DNA of 64,000 nt, taken from assembly GCA_021796835.1 (NCBI GenBank), contig JAKABO010000003.1, positions 56,824 through 120,823 on the forward strand, read 5' to 3'. A model generated the notes under the pieces. That model had not been told where the DNA came from. It searched no databases and saw nothing but the letters and a program-made list of their open reading frames with translations. The position numbers and the translations under genes were made by a program. Numbering within the stretch: the stretch's first letter is position 1; every line of letters begins with the position of its first letter. Of the stretch, positions 58,993-64,000 are shown one piece after another. This DNA comes from Pseudomonadota bacterium (lineage in GTDB: Bacteria; Pseudomonadota; Gammaproteobacteria; Burkholderiales; Ferrovaceae).

Positions 58993-60419
58993 GAATCGTC
59001 GGCACCGGTCACGCGCCACAATTCCTCGGCCGTGGTCTGCCCCCCTTCCACCCAGCGCTGTCCATCCATCCGTAACGTACGCATGCCGGAAGCGAGCGCC
59101 TGGAGGCGCACCTCGGATTCCGGACGCTGCTGATGAATCAGCGTTTGCAGGGCTGGGGTGATTTCCAGCAGTTCGTAAATTCCCATGCGTCCCCGGAAGC
59201 CACTCTGCCCGCAGACCTCGCACCCGCTCCCGCCACAGGCGGTGCAGCAGCGCCGGACCAGACGCTGGGCCAGCACCCCCAGCAGGGAACTGGACAACAG
59301 GTAGGGCTCCACGCCCATGTCGACGAGACGGGTCAGGGCGCTGACCGCATCATTGGTGTGCAGGGTCGCCAGCACCAGATGCCCCGTCAAACTGGCCTGC
59401 ACCGCGATCTGGGCGGTTTCCGCGTCGCGGATCTCGCCGATCATGATGACATCGGGATCCTGGCGCAGCAACGCACGCAGGGCGCGCGCAAAGGTCAGGT
59501 CGATCCGCGGGTTGATCGGCGTCTGACCGATCCCGTCGATGTGATATTCGATGGGATCCTCCACCGTCAGGATGTTGGTGGTCTGACGATCGAGGCGCAG
59601 CAGGGCGGCATAGAGCGTCGTGCTTTTCCCGCTCCCGGTGGGTCCGGTGACCAGCACGATGCCGTGGGGACGGTGGACCAGTTGGTCGAAGGACCGCAGG
59701 GTATCCGGGGCCATCCCGAGACGCGCCAGATCCAGTCGCCCCAGGTCCTTTTCCAGGAGACGCAGGACCGCCCGTTCCCCGTACCCCGTAGGGAGCGTCG
59801 AAACCCGCACATCCACGGACCGCCCCGCCACCTTGAGCGCGATCCGGCCGTCCTGGGGCAGACGTTTTTCGGCAATGTCCAACTGGGCCATGATCTTGAG
59901 GCGGGAAATGAGCGCCGCATGAAGCGCCCGCTTGAGTTGTACCACCTCGCGCAGCGTTCCGTCCACCCGAAAACGCACCACGCACTCCCTTTCCGCGGCT
60001 TCGATATGGATGTCCGAGGCGCCTTCCCGGGCCGCCTGGGACAACAAGGCATTGAGCATCCGGATGATGGGCGCGTCATCCTGCGTCTCGAGCAGATCCT
60101 CCACTTCGGGCAAGTCCTGCATGAGGCGCGACAGATCGGCTTCGTCCTCCACTTCGCCCACCACCTGGGCCGCTTCGCCTTGCTGCGTCCGATAGGCCTC
60201 GCTCAGCGCCTCCTTCCATTCCGGAGTCGTCAGGGTATGGCAAACCAGCGCCCCATACCGGCGACCCACCTCCAGCACCCCTGTCGGGCAAGTTCCTTCA
60301 TGAACCCAGACCTCGGTAACCCCCGCCTGCCGGGCCACGGCCAACACGCCCTGCGCGCGGGCAAAGGCAAAGGGCAGCAAACGGGCCGCCAGCGGGGTCG
60401 GTACGGCAGGTCCCGCCAT
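58989..60419 (-). CDS. gspE: Type II secretion ATPase GspE
   Basis: This cytoplasmic hexameric ATPase has 476 aa. The N2E/CTE modules hold [20 protein letters not shown] and [13 protein letters not shown], Walker [19 protein letters not shown], the Asp box [17 protein letters not shown], Walker [20 protein letters not shown] and the His box [13 protein letters not shown]. The zinc-type tetracysteine is compact, [14 protein letters not shown] (CxxC-x4-CxxC), rather than the roughly 30-residue loop of classical GspE. Start ATG 60419 is 2 nt from gspD. Confidence 0.94.
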   Translation of the reverse strand: MAGPAVPTPLAARLLPFAFARAQGVLAVARQAGVTEVWVHEGTCPTGVLEVGRRYGALVCHTLTTPEWKEALSEAYRTQQGEAAQVVGEVEDEADLSRLMQDLPEVEDLLETQDDAPIIRMLNALLSQAAREGASDIHIEAAERECVVRFRVDGTLREVVQLKRALHAALISRLKIMAQLDIAEKRLPQDGRIALKVAGRSVDVRVSTLPTGYGERAVLRLLEKDLGRLDLARLGMAPDTLRSFDQLVHRPHGIVLVTGPTGSGKSTTLYAALLRLDRQTTNILTVEDPIEYHIDGIGQTPINPRIDLTFARALRALLRQDPDVIMIGEIRDAETAQIAVQASLTGHLVLATLHTNDAVSALTRLVDMGVEPYLLSSSLLGVLAQRLVRRCCTACGGSGCEVCGQSGFRGRMGIYELLEITPALQTLIHQQRPESEVRLQALASGMRTLRMDGQRWVEGGQTTAEELWRVTGADDS

Positions 60420-60421
60420 GC

Positions 60422-62740
60422 TCAGGGTGCCCCTGCCGGGTCAGGGACGGCGCGGGAATCGCCCCCCGGCAAAGGAGTGGCCGTGGGAAGCGGCGAGGCA
60501 TGGCGCGGATCCACAAAGGGGGCCCCCGACCCCTGAGCCGGCGTCAAAGGAGTCAAGGTTTCATTGGAAAGAATGCGGACATTACGCGGTGCTCCATCCC
60601 TCATTTCCTGCGTCCAACCATACCGGTCATTGGTCAGGGCGTCACTCTGTTCTGCCGTACGAATGACGTAGGGGCGCAGGAACAGCATGAGGTTGTCCTT
60701 GATCCGGGCTTTGGATTCGTAGCGAAAAAGTGCCCCGAGGTAGGGAATTTCCGCCAGCCACGGGGTCTTTTCCATGGTGTCCGAATAATTGTCGGACAGC
60801 AACCCGCCCAGTACGATCAATTGACCGTCATGAACCAGTACGCTGGAATCCACCGAACGTTTGGTATAACTCGGACCGTTGACGTTGTTGAGCGTGGTGG
60901 CATCGAGCGCCGAGGATTCCTCATAGATCTGCATCTTGACCAACCCGCCCTCGGAGATCTGGGGCCGAATCCGCAAAATCAATCCGATGTCCTTCCGGTC
61001 CACTGTGGTGAAGGGATTGACGGTACCCGTGATGCCGGTCTGCGCGTAGGACCCGGTCACAAATGGGACGTTCTCGGCGATGATGATCTGTGCCGTCTCG
61101 TTGTCCAGGGTCAGAAGATTTGGCGTGGACAGGACATTCACGCCGCTGATCAGACTGACCGCCCGAACCAGGGCAGCCATCCCCATCACCCCATTGAAAC
61201 TATGCAGGACAGCCAGATTGGTGCCTGCCGCCGGGGTCACCAGGGGCGGCGTGGCACCGGCCCCCAGGTTGAGCAGACTGCTGGTTTGAGACCCCAGAGT
61301 GACGATATTCGCGCCAGGATTGGCGGCATTGAAACTGGTTCCTGCAAATGCCTGGGTGGACCCGCCGCCCAGCAACCCCTGCAACTGGGTCCCAAATTCT
61401 TCGGTCTTGTTGCTGGATACCTCGACGATCATCGATTCCACGTAGATTTGCGGACGTCGTGCATCCAACCGGTCGATCACCTCCCGCAGATTGCGATAAA
61501 CCCGTTCATTGGCCGTGATAATCAGCGAGTTGGTGGCCACATCGGCCTGAATCATGCCTGCCGGCAAAGATCCGCCCGCGCCGCCCGCCCCCGCTGTCGC
61601 GGCACCTCCACCTGCCCCACCCGGCCCTGCCGCCCCCCCGTTCACCCCACCCCCGGCTCCCGCGCCAAAACTCGTGGCCCCCGCCGAAGGAGATGGAGGC
61701 GAACCCGAGCCCGAGGAGGATGCCGAGGTCCCGGAGCCCCCGCCCGTGTTGCCCGTCGCATTCCCGGCGAAGGGGCTCCCCAGCGCAGAAAAGGCAGTCT
61801 CGCCCGCTGGCGTCGTCAAGCCTGTTCCATCGGCGGTCACGATCCCGCGCAAAGTTTTGGCCAATTGAATCGCTTCCGCATTCCGCAACGGGACGACCCA
61901 GATATTGCCCGGCTGCGCCGTGGGCGCGTCCAGTTTGTCGATCAGGGAATGCAACTGCTGCAGGCGGGTCAGGGTCGGGGCCTTCAGGATGAGGCTGTTG
62001 GTGCGTGGTTCCGCCAGGGCAAGGGCTTTCAGATTGGGGTCCCCACTCCCGGGATCCGCCACATGGTTCACCAGGTTCGCCAGATCGATGGCCAGCGCAT
62101 GGTGCAGGGGAATGACCTCGGCCTCGCCCAATTGCGGCACATCGAGGGAGTCGATCAACTTGGCGATACGCCCCAGATTTTCTGCATAGTCCGTCACCAC
62201 CAGCGTATTGTTGGCCGGATAGGCGGTGATGGGGTTGTTCGGCGCAATCAGGGGGCGCAGCACAGGCAGCAGATTGCTGGCCGATTCGTAGCGCAGATGA
62301 AAAACCCGTGTCACCACCTGACTGCCGCCCGCCACGGAAGTCGCACGCGGCCCCGGACCCCCGCTATCCTCGGAAACTGCTCCACCCAGCGTCTTGGCAT
62401 CGGCTTCAGGAACCACCCGATACAATCCGTCGCTCCTGACCAGAGCAAACCCCTGCATGCGCAAACTGGCCCCCAGCAGATCGAGGGCCTCCGGTCCCGT
62501 CACCGGCTTGTCACTGGCCAGGCTGAGGGTTCCCTTGACGCGCGGATCCACCAGAATGTTCACCCCCACCGCTTCTCCCACGGCCTTGATCACACCCTCC
62601 AGATCCGCATTGATGAAATTCAGGGTCAGCAGACCGGGTTGGGCCAGAGGCGCGGGCCCCGTGCCTTCTGCGGCCTGAAGCGAAATCATCGGAAGCCCCA
62701 GCCAGGCCCAGCAAAAAGCATAAAGAAAAAGTTTTTTCAT
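60422..62740 (-). CDS. gspD: Type II secretion outer-membrane secretin GspD
   Basis: This 772-aa secretin has signal peptide [20 protein letters not shown]. The N0 domain is [21 protein letters not shown]1-N3 domains follow ([21 protein letters not shown] and similar). A Gly/Ala/Ser/Pro-rich low-complexity loop sits at about residues 325-405, inside N3. The secretin core has [28 protein letters not shown] and [11 protein letters not shown]-type [20 protein letters not shown]. The C-terminal tail is Pro-rich. The ATG at 62740 has AGCAGGGA upstream and is preferred over 62773. Confidence 0.94.
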   Translation of the reverse strand: MKKLFLYAFCWAWLGLPMISLQAAEGTGPAPLAQPGLLTLNFINADLEGVIKAVGEAVGVNILVDPRVKGTLSLASDKPVTGPEALDLLGASLRMQGFALVRSDGLYRVVPEADAKTLGGAVSEDSGGPGPRATSVAGGSQVVTRVFHLRYESASNLLPVLRPLIAPNNPITAYPANNTLVVTDYAENLGRIAKLIDSLDVPQLGEAEVIPLHHALAIDLANLVNHVADPGSGDPNLKALALAEPRTNSLILKAPTLTRLQQLHSLIDKLDAPTAQPGNIWVVPLRNAEAIQLAKTLRGIVTADGTGLTTPAGETAFSALGSPFAGNATGNTGGGSGTSASSSGSGSPPSPSAGATSFGAGAGGGVNGGAAGPGGAGGGAATAGAGGAGGSLPAGMIQADVATNSLIITANERVYRNLREVIDRLDARRPQIYVESMIVEVSSNKTEEFGTQLQGLLGGGSTQAFAGTSFNAANPGANIVTLGSQTSSLLNLGAGATPPLVTPAAGTNLAVLHSFNGVMGMAALVRAVSLISGVNVLSTPNLLTLDNETAQIIIAENVPFVTGSYAQTGITGTVNPFTTVDRKDIGLILRIRPQISEGGLVKMQIYEESSALDATTLNNVNGPSYTKRSVDSSVLVHDGQLIVLGGLLSDNYSDTMEKTPWLAEIPYLGALFRYESKARIKDNLMLFLRPYVIRTAEQSDALTNDRYGWTQEMRDGAPRNVRILSNETLTPLTPAQGSGAPFVDPRHASPLPTATPLPGGDSRAVPDPAGAP

Positions 62741-62762
62741 CGCATCGATCCCTGCTGCAGGC

Positions 62763-63515
62763 TCATGGTACATAATCCAGTCTCACACCTTCCCCCTCTG
62801 GCTTGCCCAGGATGCTCAACAAACCAGCCAGCACGAACCGTTGAGCGGGATCGGCACTGGCCTGGCCCGTAAAGTGGAATTTCCCGGGCCCTTGTTCCCC
62901 TTCCCCACGCAATTGTAACGGACCCTGACGGGTGGTCAGGGTCAAATGGGTTCCCAATCGGCTCACCACCGCACGCACTTCGTAACTCCCCAACGGCGTG
63001 ACTGGAGACAGGCGGGAGGTCAGCGCCTCCAGAAGACACTCCCCTGTCCAGGGATGGGTCAATTCCCCGCCCTGCCACTGCGCCGCCCCCCACTGGACAT
63101 GAACCCGCCCGCCTGGATGCAGGGTAGTGAAGGGCATCCCCAGGCCTTCCAGCAATTGGGCCGGGAAATACCCCTGTCCCGGCTGCAGGTCCCAAACCCC
63201 GCCGTGCCAGCGCCCCCGAACCAACAGGCCGGCATGCTCGGTGGCATTGGTCAGTATCAAACCCAATCCTGTCCATTGCGGTTCGATCCGCCACTCTATC
63301 CGTCCCGGCCAGTCTCCCTCGGCCTGTCCATTCACCAGGGCCAATTCCGCCGACCCATGCCACAAGGTTCCGACTTCATTGGTCAGACGCACCCTTCCCC
63401 CTGACCCGGCACTGATCCAGGGCGACACGGCAGTGGCAGGCCATTGCCACAATATCACGCCCAACAGCAGCAATAGCCCCAGGCCCGGAAGCACGCCGCG
63501 CAGCGTCCGTTTCAT
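62763..63515 (-). CDS. gspN: Type II secretion protein GspN
   Basis: This 250-aa bitopic inner-membrane protein has a single N-terminal TM helix (LPGLGLLLLLGVILWQWPATA) and a beta-rich periplasmic region. That region includes VRLTNEVGTLWHGSAELAL, the GspN signature segment where a 'GTxWxGxA' motif is conserved, and a second half with GRVHVQWGAAQWQGGELTHP. GspN is an accessory T2SS component whose role is unclear. The start at 63515 overlaps gspM by 4 bp. Confidence 0.85.
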   Translation of the reverse strand: MKRTLRGVLPGLGLLLLLGVILWQWPATAVSPWISAGSGGRVRLTNEVGTLWHGSAELALVNGQAEGDWPGRIEWRIEPQWTGLGLILTNATEHAGLLVRGRWHGGVWDLQPGQGYFPAQLLEGLGMPFTTLHPGGRVHVQWGAAQWQGGELTHPWTGECLLEALTSRLSPVTPLGSYEVRAVVSRLGTHLTLTTRQGPLQLRGEGEQGPGKFHFTGQASADPAQRFVLAGLLSILGKPEGEGVRLDYVP

Positions 63516-64000
63516 GGGCCCGATTCCAGGATCAGATGCGCCGTCAATCCCTGTCCCGGGACCCGTTGCACATCGGCCTCCACCACCCTCACCCGCACCA
63601 CCGAGGCCACTCTGTCCAGCCAATGGGCGAGAACCGAAAAATCCGCGCCCGCCCACACCATCTCCACGCCCTTGTCCCGGGCCGTGAACTGCACCAACCT
63701 GGCGTTCAAAAGCCGTCCCTGACGCTGCAACACGTCGAGCAAGGCTTGGGGGGGGAGCGCCCGGGGGGGCTGGACGAGTGCGCCCAGCCCCTGCAAACGT
63801 TCCAGATCATGACGCATCCCCGGCAACGCCTGCTCCAACCGGGCCACGCCTTCCCAGCCCCGGGTCCACAGGCATTGCAAAACGGCCACCAGCAATATGC
63901 CCGCCAGCGCCCCCAGAAGTTGACGTTCCCTTGGCTGGCGAGCGCCCCAGCCTTGCTCCAGGCGGACCCGCAGGATGTCGATGTATTCCCCCGCCGCCCT
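63512..64000 (-). CDS. gspM: Type II secretion protein GspM, start region at or beyond window edge
   Basis: The frame stays open to base 64000. The visible part reads ARQPRERQLLGALAGILLVAVLQCLW, the short cytoplasmic 'PRER' segment and TM helix typical of GspM. A periplasmic ferredoxin-like domain follows (VQFTARDKGVEMVWAGADFS, VRVRVVEADVQRVPGQG). GspM supports GspL in the inner-membrane platform. The track's TTG at 63895 cuts through the TM helix and is not the start. No convincing ATG/GTG is seen before the edge, so the true start probably lies outside. Confidence 0.78.
   Translation of the reverse strand, partial: RAAGEYIDILRVRLEQGWGARQPRERQLLGALAGILLVAVLQCLWTRGWEGVARLEQALPGMRHDLERLQGLGALVQPPRALPPQALLDVLQRQGRLLNARLVQFTARDKGVEMVWAGADFSVLAHWLDRVASVVRVRVVEADVQRVPGQGLTAHLILESGP

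Noticed and set aside
60500-62872. 790-aa plus-strand ORF antisense to gspD
   Set aside because: Its composition is the complement of the secretin, including the Gly-rich loop; no recognisable motif.

Overview
The window is a compact, GC-rich, proteobacterial chromosome segment. Gene content and order point to a betaproteobacterium: purM / AI-2E permease / hda / HAD / pcnB / folK / panC; bpt-pyrD-ferredoxin-nth-DUF1841; rnhA-dnaQ; tig-clpP-clpX-lon-hupB-tRNA-Val-tRNA-Asp next to ppiD-fabI; ilvI-ilvH-ilvC-psd-pssA; and a type II secretion operon. I cannot name the genus. Most of the window is conserved housekeeping DNA with 4-bp stop/start overlaps and several convergent 3' overlaps.

Layout. 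0-2.7 kb (minus): an RsmB-type rRNA methyltransferase cut by the window edge, then purN and purM. 2.8-7.9 kb (plus): AI-2E/PerM permease, hda, HAD phosphatase, pcnB, folK, panC. 7.8-17.9 kb (minus): alaS, then xfp-ackA-atpG-atpC (phosphoketolase, acetate kinase, F1 gamma and epsilon) and clpS-clpA. 18.2 kb: cold-shock gene. 18.5-20.1 kb (minus): acyl-CoA synthetase. 20.3-23.3 kb (plus): bpt, pyrD, 2[4Fe-4S] ferredoxin, nth, DUF1841. 23.3-25.3 kb (minus): dnaQ, rnhA, methyltransferase. 25.3-27.5 kb (plus): gloB, mltD. 27.5-33 kb (minus): four-gene peptide-type ABC importer. 33.1-35.8 kb: fabI and ppiD, convergent.

35.9-44.8 kb is an accessory segment. It sits between the intact tRNA-Asp gene (44.8 kb) and a decayed copy of the 3' half of the same tRNA with its terminator (35.9 kb). 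I read it as an old tRNA-Asp integration that split the hupB-tRNA-Val-tRNA-Asp / ppiD neighbourhood. It carries three exported LPP20-like genes, a small Cys-rich secreted protein, a Cus-type Cu(I)/Ag(I) efflux system (OMF, adaptor, RND pump, CusF-like chaperone) and debris of a transglutaminase/PEP-CTERM gene. No integrase is visible.

44.8-51.2 kb (minus) is the tig-clpP-clpX-lon-hupB-tRNA proteostasis block; lon has a near-consensus sigma-32 promoter and hupB a near-consensus sigma-70 promoter. 51.3-57.7 kb (minus) is ilvI-ilvH-ilvC-psd-pssA-ggt. 57.8-64 kb (minus) is gspM(partial)-N-D-E-F.

The two points most worth following are the tight xfp-ackA-atpG-atpC operon, which carries F1 gamma and epsilon genes without an adjacent atpD, and the tRNA-Asp-bounded metal-resistance island. 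Starts were moved from the ORF-track positions where Shine-Dalgarno sites or family N-termini argued for it. All family assignments come from reading motifs; no database search was run.
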